Shown here piece by piece: positions 22,854 to 34,500 of a stretch of DNA of 64,000 nt. Both the position numbers and the translations under genes were made by a program. Under the pieces are notes generated by a model. It worked only from the letters and a program-made list of their open reading frames with translations, was not told where the DNA came from and ran no database searches. Every line of letters begins with the position of its first letter. Within the stretch, counting starts at the first letter, position 1. This DNA is from Knoxdaviesia capensis (Eukaryota > Ascomycota > Sordariomycetes > Microascales > Gondwanamycetaceae): contig LNGK01000005.1 of assembly GCA_001510575.1 (NCBI GenBank), positions 2,914,574 to 2,978,573 of the forward strand, written 5' to 3'.

Positions 22854-23150
22854 GAGCAACAGTAGCAGGCGAGATAGAATTTCAAGTTACATAGGAAATA
22901 GGAAGCCGAACCTTCATGAGCGTTAACATTATTCATAGCATAAAGACAATGGTGCTGTAGAGTCAAACCATACATCATATCCAATGCTGAACAGAGAAAA
23001 TAAGACCTAAAAAGAAAAACCTAGAAACCAAAACCAACCCTCTACAGGTAAATCATCCGAAAAAAAAAGCCATGCGCCACATGCCAATCAATGTGTGATA
23101 CGCAATGCACCAAACCAGACCCAAACCCGTCACATAACAGAGCGACATCT
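22854..23150. other. Convergent intergenic between riboflavin synthase and MUS81
   Basis: About 300 bp shared by two 3' ends, AT-rich with A-runs. No gene is seen. Confidence 0.6.
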
Positions 23151-25016
23151 CTAGATGTCCCCCCAGACCTCTGCAATGCGTTCACTTAACGCCTTTCCGA
23201 TCTTCTTGCGCCCGACGAGATGGCCGAGCGCTTCGGAGACCATCTCGCGCTTCCGCTTCTTTCCGGCCTCGCCGGTCCCACACGCCTCGTACGCCTGCAC
23301 AAATGCACGCGGAGTTTTCCATCTCTTCTGGATCTCGACAGCCTTCTCACCCGAGATACCCCGCGTGGTCATCAGCATCTTGAGGAACACGTCGCGCAGC
23401 GACAGCAACTCCGACTTGGATCCAAGGGCGGCGAACATTGCATATGAGATGTAGTAGTTCGTGTCCGGTTCGGTGGTCCGTAGGTGCTGGAGCAGCGGGA
23501 GGTAGTTCTCGGGTGTTAGCACACTGGAAGGGATGACGTGCAGCGTCTGGCGGGAGTACTGGCGGCGGAGGAGGCGGGTCATGCGTGCCAGGTAGCTGAT
23601 GGTCTCGTCCATGCGGGCGGTGCGCTGCAGGAAGTACCCGTTGACCACCTGCAGCGAGGCCATGGCCGATCGAACCGCCTCTTCGTACCGCTGCAGTGCC
23701 ATGCTGTCCATGGCGATCTCTTCGATGATGTACACCACGTTGCGTACCCCGCTGCGGCGGAGCCGATACTTTTGCTCGTGAAAGCGCCCGTCTTTGATAC
23801 TGCCAACAAGGTCGTCTAGCCGTTTCCGCTCAACGATCCAGTCAAGAGCGACTTCGTCGCTGCCGCTCTCGTCGCCTCCCATGCGAGAGAGCAGTCCGGG
23901 CTCGGTGCACCGCGCGATCCACTGGGCATCGCCGACCTCGAGACTGCGCATTATCGGCTGGATGCCCTGCTTGGACAGCTGCTGCTGCATGTAGTCGCGG
24001 TCATTTTTGGCGCGGACTTCTCGGACGTCGAGGAGTAGCTCGATGGTGAACGTGCCGGGCTGTAGCTTGATGGGGGTAAACGTCGGGATGACTGAGCCAT
24101 TGTTGCCGTCGGTGCTGCCAGCAGTGTGAGTGGAAGTAGGATCCATACGGACTTCGCTGGCACCGTTTGCGGGAGGACCTGAAGTTATAGCAGAACCTTC
24201 ATCATCGCTATCGATAATCATAAGTGAAGATTCGTCCAACTCGGCATCAGTAAATGACCACTGTTGGGCTCCAGGATAAGCCTGTGCTTGTGGCGGCTTA
24301 GCGGGCGCTGGAGAAGGAGCAGTTGTTGTCGCCGGCGCGTGCTTTGATGGCGATGCTGTCGGATTCTCTGCAGCCTGCATCTTCTTGGCGATTTCCCAGC
24401 CTTCGTCCGAGAGCGTATACCGCCGCAGCGGACGTCCCTTCTCAATGACCAGATCCTTCTCAATCAGCTGTTTCATCGAGTTCCACGCCGTGTAAAACTT
24501 GGTCGGGTCCGGCGGCGCGGTGAACGACGAGTCGCACAATGGCTGAGCAAGCTCGATAAGCTGAGACTTCGTAAGCCCCTGCGTATCGGGGGTATCTTCG
24601 CTCAGCGTTGCCAGCGTCATGATGATAGCGTACGGGCCCGACCGGTACATTGGAACATACTGGCGGCGTTTGGCTGGCCGCCGAGCACGCGGCGCAGGTG
24701 CATCCTCGGCCTCCGGGATCTCAACGCCATTGCGCCCCCGCCTCCGCACCCGCGGCATCGGCAGGGCATTCTCCTCGCAATGGCTGCGGAGCCGCTCGGT
24801 CAAGCGCTCACACAGCTTCGGGCCAAACCCGCGCAGCTGCACGAGTTGTGATGGGTGGTCGAACACGATCGGACATGCGAGCAGCGAGTTGTAGGCGTGG
24901 CGGTAGACTGTAACTCCGCGGGTGTTCTTCTCGCGCGCGAATTCGAGCCATTCTTTGACCCATCCCAGCCAGAGCGGGTTCGCGCAGTTTTCGGGGGTTG
25001 TGGCGGGAGTCGTCAT
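23151..25016 (-). CDS. MUS81: Crossover junction endonuclease Mus81
   Basis: Catalytic subunit of the Mus81-Eme1/Mms4 structure-selective endonuclease, which cuts 3' flaps, stalled forks and nicked Holliday junctions in the nucleus. Single exon, 621 residues. The N-terminal region (about 1-90) contains the helix-hairpin-helix segment with LVQLRGFGPKLCERLTERL. A winged-helix region follows (YGPYAIIMTLATL-like stretch near 130, LTKSQLIELAQ, LRRYTLSDEGWEIAKKMQ near 205). A Pro/Ala-rich linker then leads to the XPF-type nuclease domain with VERKRLDDLVGSIKDGRF near 394, carrying the ERKxxxD catalytic motif intact, and VVYIIEE after it. The C-terminal (HhH)2 region ends in LSERIAEVWGDI. Length and domain order are typical. 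It needs an Eme1-type partner encoded elsewhere. Confidence 0.96.
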   Translation of the reverse strand: MTTPATTPENCANPLWLGWVKEWLEFAREKNTRGVTVYRHAYNSLLACPIVFDHPSQLVQLRGFGPKLCERLTERLRSHCEENALPMPRVRRRGRNGVEIPEAEDAPAPRARRPAKRRQYVPMYRSGPYAIIMTLATLSEDTPDTQGLTKSQLIELAQPLCDSSFTAPPDPTKFYTAWNSMKQLIEKDLVIEKGRPLRRYTLSDEGWEIAKKMQAAENPTASPSKHAPATTTAPSPAPAKPPQAQAYPGAQQWSFTDAELDESSLMIIDSDDEGSAITSGPPANGASEVRMDPTSTHTAGSTDGNNGSVIPTFTPIKLQPGTFTIELLLDVREVRAKNDRDYMQQQLSKQGIQPIMRSLEVGDAQWIARCTEPGLLSRMGGDESGSDEVALDWIVERKRLDDLVGSIKDGRFHEQKYRLRRSGVRNVVYIIEEIAMDSMALQRYEEAVRSAMASLQVVNGYFLQRTARMDETISYLARMTRLLRRQYSRQTLHVIPSSVLTPENYLPLLQHLRTTEPDTNYYISYAMFAALGSKSELLSLRDVFLKMLMTTRGISGEKAVEIQKRWKTPRAFVQAYEACGTGEAGKKRKREMVSEALGHLVGRKKIGKALSERIAEVWGDI

Positions 25017-28000
25017 CGGTGAATCATTGCTTTTCTGAAAGATACTTGGGGGACTTGTCGTTCGTCTAGAGGCTACCGATGAACAGTTTTCGGTTGGTTG
25101 CTTGTTGCTTCAGGTATCAATGAGGGACGCCAAATGATTGAAGTTGTCGAGCGTGGGCAGAATCGGGCCTGTTCGTATGCCTCTTGGATGAAGACGGTGA
25201 AAATCTAGATGAGAGACCCCCCCAAAGAAAAAGCACAGACTCAAGGCCCCGTTGCTTGATAAAAAAAGGAAAACAGAGTTGTGACGATCTTGATGTCGTC
25301 GCGTCAAACGGAAAACAAACGAAGCGCGTGGCAGGCACGGCAAGCGCGACATCACGTGCCTGATTTACCCGCCCACTAGGGTCTAACCCAGAGCCACCGA
25401 AACCCTACGCCTTATCACACAGCAACATCAACAACGATTCTGTTTGGTCACAGCCAATCCAGATCACCATACCCCCCAAACACGGTGTCCTGCATATGGC
25501 CTTACTTGGCCAGATGCTGTGCTCCGTCAGGTCCTGATCCGATTGACTCACTATGTACGGTGCATGACTACTTCTGGCCCTTTCCCGTCCTCCCCTCCCA
25601 GCCGGCCCGGCTTCACTCTGCATCCCCCCGGGCGAAAGAAGAGGGGGCGGGGGGGGGGGGGGGTGTTAGGAGCATTTTGCACACATGCAATGCTGTACAT
25701 ATCCGTCAATGTGTTGTCAGTTCAACAAAAATCCATGGTTGCTGCGTACCTGCTTGCCTGCGTGCTGCCCTGCCTGTTTGCCAGCAAATAACAAAGCACA
25801 TCATTTCGGTTGGCCGCAGAAGCCCTGGCGACAGCTTGCCCTTTGCCATGCGTCCCCTCTCCATGTCCTCCCTCTGTCCCGGGCGGTTCCGTATTGGATC
25901 GACACCAGAAGGAGCGAGAAAGAAGACTGAGGAACACATCCGTATCTGGTAACAGTCAGGCATCAAAGCTAACGTGGTTTGACTGGGGACGGTCTCCGTA
26001 AAAAAGTGGCATTCTCGTGCAGTTGTGCTGCTTTTGCTGGGTGGGAACTTGCGTTGGCAGGGAGGCTTGCATATGCTTTCTGGGGCCTTGGATATAAGAG
26101 AATACATTTTTATTCTTTTCTTCCTATGCACTCATCTGGTCGTTTCCCCGTTATGCTCAACTGGGAGGCAAGTCAACAAGCCGTTGGCAATTAATGCCCA
26201 GCTGAAAATGGACCGTCCTGCATCGAGGTGAAGCCATGTCTCGCGGTGAATGCCATTATGTGCCAATTAACTGGCCAGACTAAGTCTTACTGTGTAAGGT
26301 GGCCGTGCTGTGGTGGAAGAAACGTACATATTCCGCCTTTGGGCACCGACGGAGGTGGACTCCAAGCAGGTTGCACGTCGTGAAGAAACGAGCAATCATC
26401 AGGTAATACATAATCGCGCCTTTTCAACGGGGCTCTCTGTGGTGTGATACTTGTTTCTGGTGGTATCTTGAGTTTTGAAGAAACCCGTTCGTTGTCACGA
26501 TGAGGATGTTGGTTTGTGACGCACTGAGCAGGTGGTCTACTAGCTATGTGTGTGCATACTGAGTAACTATTCCAGAGGAAGAGTTTGGTTGGGCTTAATT
26601 GCCATGGAAGATAAAAGCTCGGCTTCCCCAGTTTCTGTAAAGCAGGAGTTCTAGGACAACAGTGGAGATAGAGACAGCGAGAGCCTGGATGGATTGGCTA
26701 CTTACCATATGTCATGTGGAACGGATGGTTACGTGTCAAGTAAGATGATGATGTCCACCAAACCGAGCTGCATAGGCTGAAAGCTTCTAGGGGAAACTGC
26801 AATGAGGCCGAACGGTTCTGGTTGAAATTTTTTTTTGTCTGCTGCAGGATAAACTGCGCCTGACTCACACTCTATTCTAAGACCGGACCGGAGAGAGGTG
26901 ACACGGAGAGAAGAGATGAAAGAAAAAAGTTCTCGTTGGTAAACATACAGATCTCTCCTGCGTCCTGAAACTGATTCAGTCCCACCTGCTGGAATGTGTG
27001 GTCCTACTGTGGCCGTGTCACCTCCTCTGTCCAGGTCCGTCCCGATGAGGTTCTGAACAACTGGGTATAGTGATTGCAATTTACCCACACTGATGTTGGA
27101 TTCAGCTTTGTTGGAGTTCTTATCAGTTCGTCAGGCCAAAACGTCATCGCTCGGGATAACGAAACGGCACAGGTAAAAAGAGATCACGAGCGTACTTTCA
27201 CTTGGGAGGAAAAACCGGGCAACAACATCAGAAAGGGATGGTGGTGGTGGTTGTGCCCTCGGCGTTTGCTTGAATGTGACAGATACTAATATCTGGAATA
27301 TGCAGGAGCCTTTTCTACGCCGCGCCGAAAGGGTGTGAAGGGAGCAGAAGAACATCACCGGGCCTGATTTTCTTATAGCAGCCGCACCGCAAAAACGACA
27401 GTGGCAAGTCGTCAACGCATTAGCGTAGCAGTGGTCTTTTATTGTTGGAGTCACATAGTGGATGTAACAGAACCGAATCCAACTGAAAGAGAGAAGAGCC
27501 GTCCAACGGCGGGACAGAGAGAAAAGGGCAACGGCGAGAATGTGAGAGAATGCACACTATATCAGAAGAGGGTGTAGTGAGAGTAACAAACGTAACCATA
27601 CCCACATGAAATACCCACCTCGCCCACCAACCAAACGAGAGGGATGCAGAGACGTGATGCCATTCGCTGAGAAAGGGGCGGTGAAGGAGAACAAAACACA
27701 ACGAGGTGTTTTTTATTGTTATTTTTGTATTCCTTTTTTTTCTTCCTCTTGACTATTTTCTCATAGGGGAAAAACTGAAGGGTGTGCAACGACGGCACAA
27801 CCATAGCACTTGAAAAACCTTTTATAATCTATTCGCGTGAGATCCGTGTTGCGCCCCTTTAGCACGGACAGTTACACGTCCTAGCATATGCATACACGTC
27901 GTAAGTGTCCATGGTAACAGAAGTGGCAGAAAAAAAGAAGAGAAAAAAAAACCGCAGCCAGGACATGTGCAGATGTCGGTTCTGTGTTGGTTGGCGATGT

Positions 28001-31000
28001 CGGGGAACCAGGGCGCGGGACAAGGGACGGCCGGGATTGGCTCCAGGGTCGGGACATGGCACCCATATACCGCGCATTTTCCAACGTACGGGATTTCACC
28101 TTGCTTATATGGCTTTTGGAAACTTCAAACACTCGATGTATCATGCTTGCAAAGTCCAAGTCGCAGAAAATTGACAGAAGACGGAACACCATGGCGTCCG
28201 TCACCACTACACTACATACTCGTATTTGCATACTCTGCATAAAAAACACATTGCACCACTGTCTCGATGGCACGCCGTTCAGTTCAGCCGACTAGCATAA
28301 AGCGAGTTAAACGCGGTTGGACCCAGTAAAAGAGGGGGGGGGGAGACGGAAACAATGAATAAGAGAATGAGGAAGCGATAAGAAGAGAACGGAAGCTGTG
28401 TGACACACACACTTCTTCTGGGTTTGGTGACTTCCGGTCTCCCTCATCAGGAGAAGACATATACTGATTGCTTTTCCGGTCATAAAGGGCATGATGAAGA
28501 CGATTTCACTTAGACAAACTTGTCTCGCACGATTGAAGAAGGTGGGAGTGTGGAATATAGTGGTAGGGAGCACTTTAAGGCATGAGGACGTCCATCTATC
28601 AACAGCCGGCCGGGTAAACGAGCCACTTTCGGAAGACGGGAAGGTCGGAGCATCGCAGCAAGCGGGCGTCTGGAAGAGGACAAGTTCGAAGAAATTCTTC
28701 TTTTTAGTGATGGCACCTTGCCCAGCTTGGTAGGAAGAGGGACTCTTTTCACCTTTCAGTAAGGGATGATTGATTAATCAAGTTAGCCGGAGGGGGATGC
28801 TCTTCCGGCCTGTGATCACAGGGGGGCAGAGGAGATAACAGAGCCTGAAGCATGTGCCCCCCTTAGGTGGCATGATCAGCGCAGATTTCCGTTCCTGATA
28901 TAGGATGATGTTGGCTCTCTTGTTCTTTCGGAGAAGAAGAGAGAGAGATCTGATGGTTATTGCCACCACTACCTACTACTCACGGAGTGCTCTGTAGAAC
29001 CGCCTATACTCGCCCTTCTATCTCCCCTCTTCCCTGCGTTCCATGTTTCGTTTGCTGGTGCTCTAAGCGTCCTGTCAAACAAAACACCGCCCTCAATAGT
29101 GTCCGACGATAAGCTGCGTGTGAGCCCTTGGGGCCAAAAAAGGGGTTTAACCATGTTCATTGTTTGTGACCAGACGCACAGAGCCACGTTGGAGTGCAAG
29201 AAAACAAAAAGCCGGTTGGAAGTCTGACAGCTCATTAGTGATGGTCTAAGAGTCACACCGTTGGTTTGCTAGCATGCACTGCGTTGAGTCCGGCCAGGCA
29301 CAAGCTTGTGTGGGTTTAACCTAAACACAAAAACGGACTGATTGTGGACGCTGGTTGACCGACTTCCAACGTCGTCCGCTGTTGCGCGGAGCGGCTCGTT
29401 GCTGTCAAAGCTGCACAGAAGGGGTCTTGACGGACATGACATGCACCTCTCCGACCATCATCCTTCACACCACGAGATCTCCCACTTCCAACACACTGAT
29501 ATTGAGATGTTCATCTATCGGGACTGGAATTGCCCCTTCCTCTTACCTTCACTAGCTCGTTTAGGGCTCAATAATCACATGTCCCATATCGTCAACTGTC
29601 CGTGCATGGCCAGGTAACGTACAAAAAAAACAAAAGACTTTTACCAGCCCCCGGATTATCGCATAAGATTGGGATGTGATCCGCGCCTTCTAGGGATGAA
29701 CGAACGCCTCAGTGACTTAAAACACCCTGATAAATGCATATCGATACACACAATCGATATTATTAGATAAAATATGCGTTTGGGGGTGTTTCCCTCTGTG
29801 AAAGTTGTGTGTGCGGCTATCACCAAATCTTCATCTTCTGTCACAAGCATCACCAACTTGGCCACCAAATAGCGCTTTTGGCCACCCGACTCACCTTGCT
29901 GCACCATACTGTCTATCGCAACGAAAGATCTGACCCTTCAGACTAATTCTTCAGCCTCGTTACCAGAAAAGAAACAGAAAATAAAAAGAGCTCCCGAAAA
30001 ATTAAAGGGCAGAAAGAAAGCCACACCCCCCTGTTCCTCGATTTTCTCTAGTTCGGCCTCTTCACACACTCTTCTCCATAATTAGTCTTCGTTTCCTTCC
30101 CTCTCTCGTCACCGCTTTATGATCCTTGTCAGAGTACACAAACTCTGGATTTTCTCCTCTTCCACTGATCCGTCTGGATATAATTTTTATCTTATTTTGG
30201 AGTTTTTTCTTTCTTCCTGCAACTTCCCTTTGCTTGAATCTCTCTCCTCTCCTCTCTCTTCCTCTCCTACACTTCCGTGATCCTCTCTCGATATCATATC
30301 CTGGCTGTGAAGACCCTTTGTTCTCTCTGCAGCAATCCGATCGCTTCTGCGGGTAGCACCAGGCAGACGATTGGACCAGAATCATCACAGTTACCAACAC
30401 TGCCAGAGCCGATCGACCCTCTATATTCTTTTTTTTACTGCCTCATTGCTTCGTCGACCCTCAGTTTTCTCGGTGCCCCCTCCAAGTATCCACAACCAAG
30501 AACTGGGCACGAGAATTCCTGAACTTTCTTCCATTTACATAGGTGCGCCTCTGTGGACAACAACGTTGAATACCTCCACCACCTGGGCCATTGCGGTACT
30601 CTGCGCTGTCTCTTTGGCTCTCTCACCTCGGTTCTGGCCTCTCCGTGACAAAATCGAATCGAACCACGTCTCGATATCTCCTCGTTGTGCGCTGTGAGGC
30701 CAGCACTCCTTCGCCCTGTTTTGAAGTCTAGACTTGCCGCATCCTTCTTTGTCCGTTCAACTCACTCAACCTTGGGGTTTCTCTTTCCGTCTCCCTCTCT
30801 GGCCTTGGTGATCCATTCGCCCTAATATCGAAGGGGTCGTCACACTCGACCATCCCTCCCCGACCACTTTAACCTATTGCCATTTATCCCCCAGACGCCA
30901 CTGTTATATTCTTTCTTGATCTGGTCCGGTATACTCTTTTTGCTGCTGTCTTAGCCCTTTCCCGTTTCCTGGATTCCTTTTTTTATTTCTATTTTCTTTA

Positions 31001-31538
31001 TGGTTGGTTGGTGCTCTGCCTCTTCATCTTTCTTCTTTCAAGTTTCTTCTACAGAGTCTCGTCTTGGTCTGCTATCTTTTCTGTGTTCCTTCTGCTTCTA
31101 CGCTGTCCGTCTTGATCTCATGTTTTCTTACATGTTCCGCTTATTTCTAGTCTCATGTGCGGTTCTGATATACGACGACAGCCTCGCAAATCTTGTCGGC
31201 CAATGAGTTTTCTCTCTAATCCTCCGTCAAGGCTCTCGACACCGATCGATTTTTCAACTTGAGCAAAAATGGCTGCCGCCGACATCTGCTGGCACAGAAA
31301 CACGCGCGCCCACACGCCGCTGCTATATGGAGCGACCTTTCCCTCCTCGTCGCTGACCAGCGCAGACTACTACAAGGCTCCCGTGTCCTCAGCCCCGTCT
31401 TCTTTCTCGACTTGCCTCTCCGCGTCTCCATTAGCCCCGAGCCTGTCTTCGTCTCATGGGGACCGACGTCTGCCATGCGACATGTCGCCTCGACAAAATA
31501 GCCATTGGCGCCACGACGATCGTGATCTCACTTCCATC
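25017..31538. other. Long gene-poor stretch between MUS81 and the giant Trp/Lys-repeat gene
   Basis: About 6.5 kb with no supportable gene. The first 350 bp hold the MUS81 promoter. The middle part (25.4-29.9 kb) has only short overlapping frames on both strands, G- and A-runs, and no recognised domain. From about 29.9 kb the plus strand becomes strongly T/C-rich up to the next gene, which resembles a very long promoter plus 5' UTR. Several short upstream frames lie in it, the clearest starting at 31259 and 31269. I saw no terminal repeats, transposase fragments or tRNA. Confidence 0.5.
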
Positions 31539-34500
31539 ATGGCTTCGCAATATACACAAACTCCCTGGACTGGCCGCCAGGGCTATCGGATAGACAATGA
31601 CCTGTCTTACCGATTGAGTCTGATTGCCGACTGTTGGGTCGCACGCCGACGCAGTTTGAAAGAGGTATGCCGCATAGGATATATTAAAAGATAGTCCTAT
31701 TGATATTTTACATGCTAGGCATTTTTGTCCCATGTTATTTCGGTTTACAATTTTTTTTTTGGTTGCCTTGCTGGGTGTTGGATCAGCCCCAGTGGCGGCC
31801 GTCTTACTGTAGCCAGACTGGCGGAGTGGTTGTACTCGTAGACTTGTCTGTGGGCACTATCCCGTGTCGTGGAAAGTCTAGGCTCACCACCGAACACCGT
31901 CATTTTGCCTGTCTTTGACCTTCACTCTGTTTAGCCGCTCCTCCTCCCTCCCTTGCCCTCCAGCCACACCTGGAATGTTGCCCATCTGATCTCATGCCCC
32001 AATATCTTGCTGGACTTCACATTTTGATCTGGTATATTTGTATGAACCATGAACTGTGTCTGACTCTGTACTTGTTCAACGCTTTGTCTTTAGCACCAGC
32101 TGCGGCGATCGAGCGCGTTTGCTCTCCAGTCACGAACTTTGCAATTCCCAAGTGATAGGCCAGAATTATTACCATTCTGTGGCTCTCTGCGACCCCTTCG
32201 AAGCTCCCAGCCTGACCCCGGTTCTAATATCTTCGCTTCCTATGACGAAGTCTCAATCATGGATCCTGCTAGCACTGACAATCTTGCTCGGCCAAATCTT
32301 CCGTCATGGCTTCTTGATTCTCTGTCCCATCCGCCTGCTCCAACTTCTTCCTCTCCGACTAGCGATTCACGCGATATCACCCCACTCCCCTGGATTCTGG
32401 ACCCCCCTCAACGGTCGACCGTAATCGACTTTGCCAACTACAACGGGGTGCGTGAGCACGCGAAGAAGAAGAAGAAGGCTACCCCTCTTGCTGCCTGGAA
32501 CAATGAGCCGTCGAACACTGGCACATCTGGCGACGGCGGCGGTGAGAAGGACGCAACCCCTCCCGCCGGCGATGGTGCCGGCGATGGTGCCGGTGGAGCG
32601 AGTGGTGGTTCTGGTGGTGATGACAAAGATAACGACAAGGACAAGGATGCCGGCAAGGGCAAGGATGATCTTGCCGACAAAATTCTAGAAGAGGAGGCCG
32701 AAAAAGAAAAGGCGGCTAAGGAAGCCCAACAAGCTGCTGCCGATGCAGGCACCGGCGGCGCATGGGACATGCCGATGACCGCAACGGCGAAAAAAAAGAA
32801 GAAGAAGGGCGCCGCAGCTCTAGCAGGAGAAGCTAAGAGCTCTGAAACCGTCGTTCCCGCTTCAACCTCTACTGGAGACTTTGCGTCTGAATCCTTCACC
32901 GAAATCAAACTTGATGACTCCAGCAAATCTAATGGTGCCGCTGGCGACTCCAATAAATTTACCTCGTGGGGCTCGAGCTGGAACACTGGCTCTGGTGGTG
33001 GTGCTGGAGGAGGTGGTGGTGGTGATGGGTGGGACTGGAAATCAAGTGGCACTGACTCCAAGAAGACCGAAGAGACCTCGTCCTCTCCATGGGGCTCGAT
33101 CGGCGCGAAAGGCAAGAAAGCCAAAGCCAGCTCGTTGTTTCAAACACTAGACGAGAAGCCTGAAACCGAGTCAACCAACATTGAAGATACCATCATCGCT
33201 ACCGCTACCACTACCACGGCCGCGCCAGGCGAGAATATCTCTGCGGCCCCCCCAAAAAGCAAGAAGACCAAGAAACCCACCGGCCGGAGTCTTTGGGCAG
33301 ATGCTGTCGAAGAAGAGCCGAAGAAAGTCGAGGAAAAGAACGACTGGACCTCACCGGCTACCAAGATGACCTCGGCTTGGGATTCATTTGAAGATACCAC
33401 GACGAAAGATAAGGGTAAGTCCCTCCTGGTCGCCCGTTGCGAGCTCTGAGTCTGAAGCAGTTTGACAGCCGACATAATTGTACTGACTTTGATGAATTTG
33501 TATATATATAGAACCTGAAAAGGTACCCGATCCGGGACCTGTCGTGGAATCCACCAGTATCTGGGCAACTTCCGGTTCAACTTTGAAGAAAAAGAAGAAG
33601 GAAAAGATGCTGCTTATGGAGGATCCGATTCCCGAAAAGGAGACACCCAAAGAACCCGAGGATGACTTTCTCACTTCAGTTACAGGAAAATCAGCAAAAG
33701 GTAAGTTTCTCTCTGCTATATCCAATTTTTTGACCACCAAGTGTTGAATCGTATACTGACGCAAAAACCTTCTTTGGCAACTTCAGGTGCCGAGTCTAAA
33801 TCAAAGACCGACCTCAACGACAGTTTTTGGGGTTTCAGCTCAAACAAGAAGGATGATAAAAAGAAGTCATCCTCGGCATGGAATTTCGACAGCACCGAGA
33901 CAACAACTCCAGAAGTCACAGAGGAGAAAGAGACTGCCAAGAAGGACAAGAAGAAGAAGAGCTTGTTCAGCTGGGACAACGACACTGATGAGCTCGAAGA
34001 AGACAAGTCCAAGTCGAAAACAGCGACTGATGATCCTAAAAGCAGCACCGATATATGGCCTACCGGCACGAACCAGAAGAAGAACTCATCGTCCCTGAAC
34101 TGGAGCCTTGGTTTCGACAATTACGGCGAGAAAGACAAGAAGACTACGGGCGGCAGTTGGGCTGACGAAGTTACGGACGCTATTGGCGACGGGTCTAACG
34201 GCTTTTCCACGGCCGACACGTCTGCAAAGAAGAGCTCGTCCAAGTTGATGAGCTGGGGTAGTGAGGTTGAAGACAACGATGTCCACGACAAAGAGAAGGA
34301 GGACGCCACCAAGAAGTCTAACACCGGCTGGGGAATCAGCACCACTGCCACTAGCAAGAAGAAGAAGAAGGACTCCATATTCAGTTGGGGTGCCTCTGAA
34401 GACCCTATTGTTGAAGAGACCCCTGCCCCACCTCCTGCTGCCACCACAAAATCTAGCAAGAAGAAGAAGACCAGTTTGTTGTGGGATGACCCCCCAACCC

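Noticed and set aside
31790..31880. tRNA-like A-box (TGGCGGAGTGGT)
   Set aside because: No matching B-box (GGTTCRANTCC), acceptor stem or T-arm within range.
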